This document shows positions 24,528-34,976 of a stretch of 64,000 nucleotides of DNA, in pieces; position 1 is the first letter of the stretch, and each line of letters starts with the position of its first letter. The stretch is from LMUY01 sp964247705. GTDB lineage: Bacteria; Pseudomonadota; Alphaproteobacteria; Acetobacterales; Acetobacteraceae. A program made the translations under genes and the position numbers. The DNA lies in NCBI GenBank assembly GCA_964247705.1, contig CAXTVQ010000003.1, forward strand, positions 1 through 64,000. The letters are read 5' to 3'. The notes under the pieces were generated by a model. That model was not told the DNA's origin, did not search any database, and saw only the letters and a program-made list of their open reading frames with translations.

Positions 24528-26747
24528 TCAGCTTGCCGGCAATGCCGGTAGGACGAGACTGGCCCTTGCACCCGGGCCACCGACCCGGTCCTCCAGCGCA
24601 AGCCGGCCACCATGATCTTCCATGATCTTCTTGACGATAGCGAGCCCGAGCCCGGTGCCTTTCGGCTTGTGCGTCACATACGGCTCCGTGAGCCGGTCCC
24701 GGTCCTCCGTTGGCAGGCCGACGCCATCGTCGCTGACGCTCAGCACCACGTTGCCCGCGTCTTCCTGGACGGCGACCGTTATGGCGCCCCGCGGCTCGCC
24801 CTCCGCACGGGGCCGCATGGCGCAGGCGTCCGCCGCGTTCATCAACAGGTTGGTGAGCGCCTGGCTGACCAGTCGGCGGTCACAGGCCGCAATCGGGCCG
24901 CGATCCGCCAGCTCCGTCGTCCAGGTTATGTCCGAGTGGGCTTGCCTCTGCAGCACCAGGGCCTCGCGGCAGATGCGGCCGATGTCCTCCGGCTTGATCA
25001 CGGGCTGCGGCATGCGGGCGAAGGCGCTGAACTCGTCCACCATGCGGCCGATGTCACCCACGTGCCGGACGATGGTGTCGGCGCACTGGGCGAATGTTTC
25101 CGGGTCCGACTGGATCTCCTTCGTGAAGCGGCGCTTCAGACGCTCGGCCGCGAGCTGGATCGGGGTCAGCGGGTTCTTGATCTCGTGCGCGATCCGCCGG
25201 GCGACGTCGGACCAGGCGGCCTTGCGCTGGGCCGACAGGAGTTCGGTGATATCGTCGAAGGTAACGACGAAACCCGCGATGCCCTCGTCCTTCATCTCCG
25301 TGCCGATCCGCACCAGCAGGGTGCGCCGGTTCGACGGCGAGCCGACCTGCACTTCGGCCGTGCGCGCCCGCTCGGGCGTGGCCTGCACTTCCCGCAGCAA
25401 GGGGCCGAACTCCGGCACCACCTGCTCCATCGGCAAACCGATCGCCGCCATCAGGTCGCTGCCCATCAGCTCCGACGCGGCACGGTTCGGCAGGTCCATA
25501 CGCCCCTGCCCGTCCAGTCCGATCACCCCGGCGGACACGCCTGCCAAGACGCTCTCGGTAAAGCGGCGCCGCTCGTCGATCTGGCCGTAGGCATCCATCA
25601 GCTCGCTGCGCTGGGCCGCCAACTGCCCGGTCATGCGGTTGAACGCCCGCGACAACCCGGCGACCTCATCCTCGCTACGGATCTCCGGCACGCGGACGGT
25701 CAGGTCGCCGGCCCGCACCCGCTCCGCCGCTTGGATCAGGCGACCGACAGGCCGCGCGATCTGGTTGGCGAGAACCAAGCCGGTCAGCACCGCCGCGAAC
25801 AGGACCAGCAACGCTATGAGCGCGAAGATGACGGCGAAGGTCACCTGCAGCTTGGTCCGGTTGTCATCCAGCCGATGGTACTCGGCGACCAGGCGCTCGG
25901 TGTTCTCGACCGCCGCGATGATCTGCGTGTCCACAGGGCGGTCGATCATCAGCATCAACTCGGGCGTGGACCCGAGCTTGACCACGGCACGGACGTGGTT
26001 GTCCGTGCCGCCGCCGATGACCGCGACCTCGCCGCGGCGTGCCGGCTCGATCTCCTCGTCCGTTGGCAGTTCGACGAAGTTGCCACTCAGCACGCCGGAA
26101 GAAACAATGATTTCATGGGTATATGGGTCGTAGATGACGGCTTGGATTAGGCCGTGGAAGGTTGTTTCCTGGTCCAGCACCTGTTGAAACAAAGCCGGCC
26201 GGTTGGCCAGGAAGGCACCGGCGCGGTTCAACGTGATGGCAACGCCGAGGGCGTCGGCCTTGATGTTGTTGCGATGCTCCTCGAGCGAGGACTGTGCGGA
26301 GGTGACGCTGGAGTCCAGGGCGGTTCGGATCCGGTCGTCGAACCAGGACTGGATGCCGAGGTTGAAGAACGCGGCCGCGAACACCGCCACGACGATCGAT
26401 GGCGTCACGGCCACGACGCCGAACATCAGAACCAGCCGCACATGCAGGCGCGACCCGGCGGAGCCACGCCGGCGCTCGACCCATACCCGCGTCAGCCGAC
26501 CCGCCAGCACCGCACCCAGCAGCAGCAGCACCGCGGCGCTGGCGAGCACCGAGGCGAACACCACGTTGGGCCGCAGCGTGATCGGCGCACCGCCGGACAG
26601 CATGACGAAGGTGCAGATCGCCAGCACCAGCCCAAGCCCGGCGAGCACCAACGTCACGACCTTGCCGAGCAGCAGGTCCATGATTCGCCCGAGCGCCGAG
26701 CGGCGTGGAGCAAGCTGCGAGGTGTCGAACTCGACGTTGGTGTCCAT
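24528..26747 (-). CDS. ntrY: Nitrogen regulation sensor histidine kinase NtrY
   Basis: A 739-residue membrane sensor kinase. Transmembrane segments are near residues 28-50, 63-85, 105-130 and 301-328, with an extracytoplasmic part at 131-300. A HAMP linker (about 328-380) and a PAS domain follow. The kinase phospho-His is H521 in RRIAHEIKNPLTP, and the ATPase domain has SVSDDGVGLPTEDRDRL and KGTGLGLAIVKKI. This architecture is diagnostic of NtrY, which controls nitrogen and respiratory/envelope responses in alphaproteobacteria. It starts 8 bases after ntrC, so the genes are co-transcribed. Confidence 0.96.
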   Translation of the reverse strand: MDTNVEFDTSQLAPRRSALGRIMDLLLGKVVTLVLAGLGLVLAICTFVMLSGGAPITLRPNVVFASVLASAAVLLLLGAVLAGRLTRVWVERRRGSAGSRLHVRLVLMFGVVAVTPSIVVAVFAAAFFNLGIQSWFDDRIRTALDSSVTSAQSSLEEHRNNIKADALGVAITLNRAGAFLANRPALFQQVLDQETTFHGLIQAVIYDPYTHEIIVSSGVLSGNFVELPTDEEIEPARRGEVAVIGGGTDNHVRAVVKLGSTPELMLMIDRPVDTQIIAAVENTERLVAEYHRLDDNRTKLQVTFAVIFALIALLVLFAAVLTGLVLANQIARPVGRLIQAAERVRAGDLTVRVPEIRSEDEVAGLSRAFNRMTGQLAAQRSELMDAYGQIDERRRFTESVLAGVSAGVIGLDGQGRMDLPNRAASELMGSDLMAAIGLPMEQVVPEFGPLLREVQATPERARTAEVQVGSPSNRRTLLVRIGTEMKDEGIAGFVVTFDDITELLSAQRKAAWSDVARRIAHEIKNPLTPIQLAAERLKRRFTKEIQSDPETFAQCADTIVRHVGDIGRMVDEFSAFARMPQPVIKPEDIGRICREALVLQRQAHSDITWTTELADRGPIAACDRRLVSQALTNLLMNAADACAMRPRAEGEPRGAITVAVQEDAGNVVLSVSDDGVGLPTEDRDRLTEPYVTHKPKGTGLGLAIVKKIMEDHGGRLALEDRVGGPGARASLVLPALPAS

Positions 26748-26755
26748 AGCCCAGC

Positions 26756-28201
<1,446 letters not shown>

Positions 28202-28291
28202 CTATCCCCACAATCATCCGGAACGAAGCGAACGGCTGTCCGCTTCCAGGTCAGGCAAGCGCTCGCTCGGGTGGCCGTGTCAGCCTGACCG

Positions 28292-29428
28292 TTATCCGTC
28301 TCCTTCGGCCTCGCTCATGACCGGAAGGTGCAACGAAACGTCCGTTCGCCCAGGACGACTGTCTACCTCAATCAACCCGCCATGGTCAGCCACGATCTTG
28401 GCCACCAGCGCCAGGCCAAGCCCGCTGCCGGACGGCTTGGACGTCACGAACGGCTTGAAAAGATGCGGCCTGATGTCGTCGCCGATGCCCGGACCGTTAT
28501 CGCGCACACACACCACGAGCGGCAGGTGCACGCGCTGCGTCGAGCCGGGCACGGTCAGCCTGACACCATGGCGGTAGGCGGTGGTGAGCGTGATCTCGCC
28601 ATGGATATCAGCCGCGGTCACCGCTTCGGCGGCGTTCTTCACCAGGTTGAGCAGCACCTGCACCAACTGGTCGCGGTTGCCGAGAACGGGCGGCAACGAT
28701 GGATCGTAGGCCTCCGTGAAGCGGACATGCGCCGCGAAGCCGGTCTGTGCCAGGCGGCGAACATGCTCGAGCACCCGGTGGATGTTCACCGCCCGCAACT
28801 CGACCGGCTTCTCGTCGAAAACCTCCATCCGGTCGACCAGGGCCCGGATACGGTCCGCTTCATCCCTGATCAGCACGGCGAGCTCGCGGTCGCCCTCGCC
28901 CACGCTGCTCTCGAGCAACTGTGCCGCGCCACGGATACCGGACAGCGGGTTCTTGACCTCGTGGGCGAGCACGGCCGCCATGCCGCTCACGGACCGGGCG
29001 GCGGAACGGAACACGGTCTGGCGGTCGAGCGCCCTCGCGGCCGACGCGTCCTGCAGCGATAGCAAGATGGCGCCGGGTTCCTCGTTCATCGGCGTCGCCT
29101 GCACGGTGATATCCTGTTTGTGCAGGCGGGGGCTTTCCAGCGTCAGGTCATGGTCGGATATCGTCACTCCGGTTTGACGAACCTGCATGATCAGGGCGAA
29201 TAACGGGTGATCGGCCGGCAGCAGGTCCGAAAGACCCATGTGCGACAATTGCTGCATCGACAGGCCCATGAACTGTTCGGCCGCGTGATTCGCGAACCGG
29301 AACCGGTCCACCGGGTCCAGCAGCATGACCGGCACGGGCAACGCCCCGAGCATGGCGGCCCAGTCGAGGACCGGGGCTGGCGCGCGCCCGACGACCTTCA
29401 GCACGCCGCGCGCAACCGCCCCCTTCAT
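28292..29428 (-). CDS. ntrB: Nitrogen regulation sensor kinase NtrB
   Basis: A 378-residue cytoplasmic histidine kinase that phosphorylates or dephosphorylates NtrC according to PII signalling. It has a PAS domain (about residues 25-130), the phospho-His H156 in AVLAHEVKNPLSGIRG, and ATPase motifs (LLNLVKNAAEA, RDNGPGIGDD, GSGLGLALVAKI). There is no transmembrane segment, as expected. The ATG at 29426-29428 overlaps the dusB stop as ATGA, which fixes the start and indicates coupling. Confidence 0.96.
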   Translation of the reverse strand: MKGAVARGVLKVVGRAPAPVLDWAAMLGALPVPVMLLDPVDRFRFANHAAEQFMGLSMQQLSHMGLSDLLPADHPLFALIMQVRQTGVTISDHDLTLESPRLHKQDITVQATPMNEEPGAILLSLQDASAARALDRQTVFRSAARSVSGMAAVLAHEVKNPLSGIRGAAQLLESSVGEGDRELAVLIRDEADRIRALVDRMEVFDEKPVELRAVNIHRVLEHVRRLAQTGFAAHVRFTEAYDPSLPPVLGNRDQLVQVLLNLVKNAAEAVTAADIHGEITLTTAYRHGVRLTVPGSTQRVHLPLVVCVRDNGPGIGDDIRPHLFKPFVTSKPSGSGLGLALVAKIVADHGGLIEVDSRPGRTDVSLHLPVMSEAEGDG

Positions 29429-30453
29429 GCCGCCAGCGCCGTGGCCGAGTCGATCAGCGGGTCGTAGAAGCCGTCGATCAGGTGCAACACGGAGGCCACG
29501 GTCTCGCAACGCATGATGGCGGCCCGGAACTCGGCAGAACCGTGCAGCCCGCGCGAGTACCAGGCCACGTGCTTGCGCCCGAGCCGCAGCCCTGGGATCT
29601 CACCGAAATGAATGAGCATGGCCTCGTAGTGTTCGAGCAGGATTGACTTTTGCGCTGCGAGGGACGGATCCGGCAGCCGCCTGCCATCCCGTAGGAACGC
29701 GGCGACCTGCGCCGGAAACCAGGGCCGCCCGTAGCACCCGCGGCCAACCATCACCCCGTCGGCTCCCGAGCGGGCCCGCGCCTCGGCCGCTTGCTCGATG
29801 GTGGTGATGTCCCCGTTCGCGATGACCGGGATGCCGACGGCCTGCTTGACGGACGCGATGAAGTCCCAGTCGGCCGCCCCGGTGTAGAATTGCTGCCGTG
29901 TGCGGCCGTGCACCGTGACCATGGCGATGCCGCAATCCTGTGCGATGCGGGCGAGATTGGGCGCGTTCAGGTTCGCGTGGTCCCATCCCATGCGCATTTT
30001 CAGCGTCACCGGGACTGGCACGGCGCGCACCGTCGCCTCCAGGATGCGTGCGGCTGCCGCTTCGTCCCGCATCAAGGCGGACCCGGCGCTTTGGCCCACG
30101 GCCACTTTTTTGACCGGACAGCCGAAATTGATGTCGATCAGGTCCGCGCCGCATGCTTCGGCAATGCGCGCCGCCTCTGCCATGGCCGCCGGGTCACACC
30201 CGGCAAGCTGGATCGCGTTGGGCCCGGCTCCCTCCACGCTGGCCATCCGCATGGTTGCCTTATTCTCGCGCACCATCGCCCAGGACGCGATCATTTCGGA
30301 AACGACCATACCGGTGCCGAGCCGCTTGGCCAAGCGCCGGAACGGCAGGTCGGTAACGCCGGACATGGGAGCCAGCACGACTGGCACGTCGATCGTCACC
30401 GCGCGGGGCCCTTCGCCGAGGGTAATCGGGGGTAGGGTCGAGTTGCCTAGCAT
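29425..30453 (-). CDS. dusB: tRNA-dihydrouridine synthase DusB (NifR3)
   Basis: FMN enzyme reducing uridine to dihydrouridine in the tRNA D-loop; 342 residues. Motifs are LAPMSGVTDLPFRRLAKRL near the N-terminus, the catalytic cysteine in INFGCPVKKV, LKMRMGW, the VHGRTRQQFYTG strand and GVMVGRGCYGRPWF. It heads the ntr operon, the position historically named nifR3 in alphaproteobacteria. It is divergent from ispDF across a 107-base AT-richer gap that should hold both promoters. Confidence 0.96.
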   Translation of the reverse strand: MLGNSTLPPITLGEGPRAVTIDVPVVLAPMSGVTDLPFRRLAKRLGTGMVVSEMIASWAMVRENKATMRMASVEGAGPNAIQLAGCDPAAMAEAARIAEACGADLIDINFGCPVKKVAVGQSAGSALMRDEAAAARILEATVRAVPVPVTLKMRMGWDHANLNAPNLARIAQDCGIAMVTVHGRTRQQFYTGAADWDFIASVKQAVGIPVIANGDITTIEQAAEARARSGADGVMVGRGCYGRPWFPAQVAAFLRDGRRLPDPSLAAQKSILLEHYEAMLIHFGEIPGLRLGRKHVAWYSRGLHGSAEFRAAIMRCETVASVLHLIDGFYDPLIDSATALAA

Positions 30454-30560
30454 TTGAGCAGATTAGGCTCTGGGCTAATTTAAGGCAATCAGGCTCGCAT
30501 CGGCAAAACGGTCATCCGCCGCCATTGACGCGCTTCCCCTCGCCGCGCATTCCTCCCGTT

Positions 30561-31691
30561 ATGCGTATCGCCGCTCTCCTGGTCGCCGCCGGTACGGGCA
30601 GCCGCTTCGGCGGTGGAACCCCCAAGCAGTTCACCGTCGTATCGGGCAAACCCGTGATCCGGCATGCGGCGGAGGCGCTGCTGCCCCATGTGTCCGCCCT
30701 GCTCCCGGTTGGCGACGCAGAGCTCATCAATGCGGCACTCGAAGGCTTGGACGTTTTGCCAGCCGTGCCGGGCGGTCAGACCCGGCAGGCCAGCGTGTCC
30801 GCAGGGCTTCGCGCGCTTGCCGCCACCGCGCCGGACATCGTGCTCGTGCACGATGCAGCCCGGCCGTTCGTGCCGGTCAACACCATCCCCGCCTTGCTTG
30901 CCGCGCTGCGCACGCATGACGGCGCGATCCCGGCCGTCCCAGTCGCGGACACGCTCAAGCGCGTCCAGTCCGGCCGTATTACCGCGACGGTGCCGCGGGA
31001 CGGGCTTTTCCGCGCGCAAACGCCGCAGGCCTTCCGCTACCACCTGCTCCGTGCCTTGCATGCGACCGGGGACGGGAACGCCACCGACGATGCATCCCTG
31101 CTCGAACTGGCGGGCCATGCCGTGGCGATCGTGCCCGGCTCCGACGACAACATCAAACTCACATTCCCAGAGGACCTCGTGCGGCTCGAACGCGCCCTTG
31201 CTCCCGGCCTGCTGCCCCGCACGGGCATGGGGTTCGACGTCCATGCTGCCGAGGCCGGGCGCGCGCTCGTCCTGTGCGGGCTGACCATCCCGCATGAGTG
31301 GGGCCTCGCCGGGCACTCCGATGCCGATGTGGGCATCCACGCGCTGTGCGACGCGATCTACGGCGCACTGGCCGAAGGGGACATCGGCCGCCACTTCCCT
31401 CCCAGTGACGCGGAGTGGAAAGACCGGGACAGCGCGCATTTCCTCCGTCATGCGGCCGAACGCATCGCGGCCCGTGGCGGCGTGCTGGCCAATGCGGACG
31501 TCACGCTGATCTGCGAGCGCCCGAAGATCACGCCCCATGCTCCGGCAATGGTCGCCCGCGTGGCCGAGCTGCTCGGCGTGGACACGGGCCGGATTTCGAT
31601 CAAGGCGACCACGACGGAAAGGCTGGGCTTCACAGGCCGCGGCGAGGGCATCGCGGCGCAGGCAACGGCCACGGTCCTGCTGCCGGCCTGA
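30561..31691 (+). CDS. ispDF: Bifunctional 2-C-methyl-D-erythritol 4-phosphate cytidylyltransferase / 2,4-cyclodiphosphate synthase
   Basis: A fused enzyme of the MEP isoprenoid pathway, 376 residues. The IspD half (1-215) has AAGTGSRFGGGTPKQF and VLVHDAARPFVP. The IspF half (220-376) has GMGFDVHAAE, the metal-site GHSDADVGIHALCDA and the C-terminal ATTTERLGFTGRGEG. IspD-IspF fusion without IspE between them is typical of alphaproteobacteria. The ATG at 30561 gives the normal IspD N-terminus. The next gene starts 4 bases after the stop. Confidence 0.97.
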   Translation: MRIAALLVAAGTGSRFGGGTPKQFTVVSGKPVIRHAAEALLPHVSALLPVGDAELINAALEGLDVLPAVPGGQTRQASVSAGLRALAATAPDIVLVHDAARPFVPVNTIPALLAALRTHDGAIPAVPVADTLKRVQSGRITATVPRDGLFRAQTPQAFRYHLLRALHATGDGNATDDASLLELAGHAVAIVPGSDDNIKLTFPEDLVRLERALAPGLLPRTGMGFDVHAAEAGRALVLCGLTIPHEWGLAGHSDADVGIHALCDAIYGALAEGDIGRHFPPSDAEWKDRDSAHFLRHAAERIAARGGVLANADVTLICERPKITPHAPAMVARVAELLGVDTGRISIKATTTERLGFTGRGEGIAAQATATVLLPA

Positions 31692-31695
31692 CGAC

Positions 31696-32583
31696 ATGCG
31701 GGCCCGGATCATCTACGGCGTCTCGGTGCTGCTGTTTGTCTTTGCCTGGGCGAGCGGCTTCAGCGCCGCCAAGATCGCCATCTCGACGTGCCCTCCCGCA
31801 CTCTTCGGCGGCGTTCGTTTCCTGATAACGGGTGCCGCCCTGCTTACCTATGCCGCGTGGCGTGGGGACATCGGCCGGTCGGTGCCATGGGGCAAGCTTG
31901 CCCTGCTCGGGCTGTTGAACCAGGCCGGCTACCAGGGCCTAGCCTGGCAGGGCATGGGCACGGTGTCGGCGGGATTGGCGACCATCATCGCCAGCCTCAA
32001 CCCGATCCTGATCGCCGTGCTCGCCGCCCCAGTGCTCGGTGAGCGGCTACACTGGCGCAAGGTGCTGGGCCTGATGCTCGGGTTCGCCGGCGCCGTTTTC
32101 GTCGTGCGGAACCGGATCATGGTCGGGCATGAGGATTCCGGTGGCGTCCTGCTGGTCACGGGTGCGCTGGCCTGCCTGGTCGTGGGCACTGTCGCGTTCA
32201 AATGGGTCGCCCCGAACGCAACCCTCCCGGTCGCCGTCGGCGTGCAGACGCTCACCGCCGGCGTCTTTCTGCTCACCCTCGGGACGGCGTTCGAGCATCC
32301 ATCCGCTGCGGCTATCGGCCTGAAGTTCTGGCTGGTGATGGCATGGTGCGTCGTCGTGATGTCCATCGGCGCATTGCTGCTTTGGTTCTGGCTGCTGCGC
32401 AACGGCAGCGCCTCATCGGCAAGCGCCTTGCATTTCCTTACGCCGCCGATTGGTCTAGCCATGTCCTGGCTCGTCCTGGGGGAGCAAATCAGCCCGCCGG
32501 ACTTGCTGGGGATCGTGCCCGTGGCGCTTGGCATCTGGCTCGCTACCCGGCCAGCCCCGATAACACGCGTGGCCACCGCTTGA
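31696..32583 (+). CDS. DMT-superfamily (EamA) transporter
   Basis: A 295-residue inner-membrane protein with ten hydrophobic helices in two EamA repeats: AWASGFSAAKIAI and GLNQAGYQGLAW-like stretches in the first, ASALHFLTPPIGLAMSWLVLGEQISP in the second. These proteins export amino acids, metabolites or drugs; the cargo cannot be read from sequence. The ATG at 31696 follows the ispDF stop by 4 bases, so the two are co-transcribed. Confidence 0.92.
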   Translation: MRARIIYGVSVLLFVFAWASGFSAAKIAISTCPPALFGGVRFLITGAALLTYAAWRGDIGRSVPWGKLALLGLLNQAGYQGLAWQGMGTVSAGLATIIASLNPILIAVLAAPVLGERLHWRKVLGLMLGFAGAVFVVRNRIMVGHEDSGGVLLVTGALACLVVGTVAFKWVAPNATLPVAVGVQTLTAGVFLLTLGTAFEHPSAAAIGLKFWLVMAWCVVVMSIGALLLWFWLLRNGSASSASALHFLTPPIGLAMSWLVLGEQISPPDLLGIVPVALGIWLATRPAPITRVATA

Positions 32584-32594
32584 AGGAACTGCCG

Positions 32595-32885
32595 ATGAGA
32601 GTGCTCGCCGCCGCCCTCGCTGCCCCGCTGCTGCTGGCAGGCTGTGGTTCAACGCTGCCGAGCTACCCTGTAGCACCCGCGCTTCCTCCGGAAACGATCC
32701 CTTTGCCGCCGGTAAGCGAGGCGCCTCTGGTCTGGCATCCGGGCGATTGGGCTTACGTAGACGGCTCGTATCGTTATGAACGCGGCCGTTACGAGCCACA
32801 GGGAAACCACGGCCTGCTCTGGACCCGGGGGCACTGGACCGGCACGAGTGGCCACTACAGTTGGGTTCCGGGGGCGTGGAGCTGA
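32595..32885 (+). CDS. Small lipoprotein with YXWGXW-like repeats
   Basis: A 96-residue protein with a signal peptide and lipobox (LLLAGC, Cys about residue 17). The mature part has the aromatic pattern VWHPGDWAYVDGSYRYERGRY followed by RGHWTGTSGHYSWVPGAW, like the YXWGXW-repeat envelope lipoproteins of proteobacteria. The function of that family is unclear. It starts 11 bases after the EamA transporter stop and is the last gene before the tRNA on the other strand. Confidence 0.85.
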   Translation: MRVLAAALAAPLLLAGCGSTLPSYPVAPALPPETIPLPPVSEAPLVWHPGDWAYVDGSYRYERGRYEPQGNHGLLWTRGHWTGTSGHYSWVPGAWS

Positions 32886-32898
32886 CGCGTCGGCATGT

Positions 32899-32975
32899 TG
32901 GTCGGAGCGGCGGGATTCGAACCCACGACCCTCAGTCCCCCAGACTGATGCGCTACCAGGCTGCGCTACGCTCCG
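32899..32975 (-). tRNA. tRNA-Pro (anticodon GGG)
   Basis: A complete 77-base cloverleaf. The acceptor CGGAGCG pairs with CGCTCCG. The anticodon stem TCAGT/ACTGA encloses loop CTGGGGG with anticodon GGG. The T-arm GTGGG-TTCGAAT-CCCGC is intact. The discriminator A and the 3' CCA are encoded (complement of 32899-32902). The 5' end is at 32975. Confidence 0.95.
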
Positions 32976-33051
32976 ACGCATATTCGGTGTAGCAGCCAGA
33001 CCTGACCGCCGCAACCGCGGCGCGCCCTTGCCTCATGGAGCCGACCAGTTG

Positions 33052-33576
33052 CTACGGTAGCGCCTTGCGCAACGCGATCAGTTCCTCGAGGGCATGCTGA
33101 AGCAGCATGCGAAGCCGCATATTCTCGTCCTGCAGCAGATCGGCCATGGGCTCGGTCGCACCAGGGGAGCTGGCGTCCCCGGCTGGAGCCAGGAGCGACA
33201 CCTGCTCCGACTGGCCGGCACGCTCGGCTGCGGCGGCGGCGCGCTCCGCTTCCGTCGCTGGCGGAATGTCGTCCGACAATTTCCCGCCTCCTTCCCGAAG
33301 GAGGCGTTGGACACCCTTGATCGTGTAGCCCTGGATATAGAGAAGGTCGGACACCCGGCGGAGCAGCGCGATATCGTCCGGGCGATAGTACCGCCGGCCG
33401 CCCCCGCGCTTCAGCGGCTTGACCTGGGGGAACTTGGTTTCCCAGAACCGCAACACGTGCTGTGGGATATGAAGCTCGTCGGCGACCTCGCTGATCGTGC
33501 GGAACGCGTTGGGCGCCTTCTTGGGTCGGGCACGGACCGGATCGACCGCTTCCTCGTTCGAGGCAGCCAAGCTCAC
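33052..33576 (-). CDS. MerR-family transcriptional regulator
   Basis: A 174-residue DNA-binding protein. The winged helix is at about residues 27-95 (TISEVADELHIPQHVLRFWETKF, then RGGGRRYYRPDDIALL). The dimerisation helix (YTIKGVQRLL) is followed by a long C-terminal segment with a heptad-like pattern (ENMRLRMLLQHALEELIALR) and no Cys metal site. This gene regularly follows ihfA in alphaproteobacteria; its targets are not known to me. Its start overlaps the ihfA stop by 4 bases. Confidence 0.92.
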   Translation of the reverse strand: MSLAASNEEAVDPVRARPKKAPNAFRTISEVADELHIPQHVLRFWETKFPQVKPLKRGGGRRYYRPDDIALLRRVSDLLYIQGYTIKGVQRLLREGGGKLSDDIPPATEAERAAAAAERAGQSEQVSLLAPAGDASSPGATEPMADLLQDENMRLRMLLQHALEELIALRKALP

Positions 33577-33929
33577 TCCTTCCCGCCGGCGAAGTCATCC
33601 GCGTCCTGCTCGTCGCGCGTCAGATCCTCGCCTTCCGGCAGCGCCGTTCCGTTCACATGCGCCTTGAGCACTTGGCTTGGGCGAAACACCAGCACACGGC
33701 GCGGAAGAATCGGCACTTCCACGCCGGTCTTGGGGTTACGGCCGATCCGCCGCCCTTTCTGTCTGACAGAAAACGTCCCGAAGCCACTGATCTTGACCGA
33801 CTCGCCCGTTTCAAGCGACTTGGAGAGACGTTCCAGGACAGTCTCAAGCAGATCCGCCGACTCGTTCCGCGACAGCCCGACCTGGGTGTAGATGCGCTCG
33901 GCCAAATGGGCGCGCGTTACAGTTTGCAT
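33573..33929 (-). CDS. ihfA: Integration host factor subunit alpha
   Basis: A nucleoid protein that bends DNA sharply as a heterodimer with IhfB, assisting sigma-54 promoters, recombination and replication. The 118-residue sequence has the family pattern LAERIYTQVGLSRNES, ISGFGTFSVRQKGRR and the minor-groove arm GRNPKTGVEVPI, then VLVFRPSQVLK. The C-terminal 20 residues are an acidic tail beyond the core. It lies downstream of plsX-fabH with a 78-base gap, the standard alphaproteobacterial order. Confidence 0.97.
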   Translation of the reverse strand: MQTVTRAHLAERIYTQVGLSRNESADLLETVLERLSKSLETGESVKISGFGTFSVRQKGRRIGRNPKTGVEVPILPRRVLVFRPSQVLKAHVNGTALPEGEDLTRDEQDADDFAGGKE

Positions 33930-34007
33930 GGGCTCACGCTATGCGTTGCGGCTTGGAACCGTCAAGCAAACGCCCTGAGAATAAACAAAACCGCAGGAGT
34001 TGTGGCG

Positions 34008-34976
34008 CTAGAGCCGCACCAAGGCCGATCCCCAGGTAAGGCCGCCACCAAGCGCTTCGAGCACGAGCAGGTCGCCGCGCGCCATCCGGCCGCCAAGCCA
34101 CGCATCGGCCAAGGCGAGCGGGATGGACGCTGCGGACGTGTTGGCGTGGCGATCGACGGTGACCACCACACGCTCGGCCGGCAAGCCCAGCTTGCGGCCC
34201 ATCGCATCGATGATGCGGCGATTGGCTTGGTGCGGGACCAGCCAATCGATGTCGGACTGGGTCAGCCCGTTGGCCGCCAGCGCCTCCTCGACGGCCGAAG
34301 ACAGCTTGGCGACGGCATGGCGGAAGACTTCGCGCCCGTTCATGCGCAGGTGGCCAGACAGTTCCGGCCGGCCCACTGCACCATCGACGTAGAGGATGGA
34401 ACCGAGATCGCCTTGCGCGTGCAGATGCGTGGACAAGATGCCGCGCCCGCTTGCCTCCGGAGACTGGTCTTCCGCCCGCAGGAAAACGGCGCCGGCGCCG
34501 TCACCGAACAGCACGCACGTACCGCGATCGCTCCAGTCCAGGATGCGCGAGTAGACCTCGGAGCCGATCACCAGCATGCCGCGGGCCTGTCCCGTACGGA
34601 TCATGGCGTCGGCAATCCCAAGTGCGTAGATGAACCCACTGCAGGCCGCTGACACGTCGAAGCCGAATCCGCCGCAGCCGAGCGCCGCCTGCACGCCGAG
34701 GGCGGTGGCGGGGAACGCCTGGTCCGGCGTGCTGGTGGCCAGGATGATAGCGTCCACGTCCGTCGAGCGGGCGCCGGCGTGATCCAGGGCCGCGGCCGCA
34801 GCCCGGGCGCCCATGTAGGCGGCGGTCTCGTGAGGCTGGGCCAAATGGCGTTGCCGGATACCGGTCCGCTCGACGATCCATTCGTCCGAGGTGTCCAGCG
34901 TCTTGGCCAACTCGGCGTTGGTCACCACCCGCTCGGGCAGATACGCACCGACGCCCTCCATCACCGCCCGCAGCAT
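34008..34976 (-). CDS. fabH: 3-oxoacyl-[acyl-carrier-protein] synthase III
   Basis: KAS III, which condenses acetyl-CoA with malonyl-ACP to begin fatty acid synthesis; 322 residues. The catalytic Cys is about residue 112 (SAACSGF), the His lies in WLVPHQANRRI and the Asn in DRHANTSAASIPLALAD. The ATG at 34974-34976 shares a base with the plsX stop (TGATG), so translation is coupled and the longer frame that runs back through plsX is not used. Confidence 0.97.
   Translation of the reverse strand: MLRAVMEGVGAYLPERVVTNAELAKTLDTSDEWIVERTGIRQRHLAQPHETAAYMGARAAAAALDHAGARSTDVDAIILATSTPDQAFPATALGVQAALGCGGFGFDVSAACSGFIYALGIADAMIRTGQARGMLVIGSEVYSRILDWSDRGTCVLFGDGAGAVFLRAEDQSPEASGRGILSTHLHAQGDLGSILYVDGAVGRPELSGHLRMNGREVFRHAVAKLSSAVEEALAANGLTQSDIDWLVPHQANRRIIDAMGRKLGLPAERVVVTVDRHANTSAASIPLALADAWLGGRMARGDLLVLEALGGGLTWGSALVRL

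Noticed and set aside
24612..26150. A 512-codon plus-strand frame antisense to ntrY
   Set aside because: It is a shadow of the histidine kinase gene with no recognisable domain.
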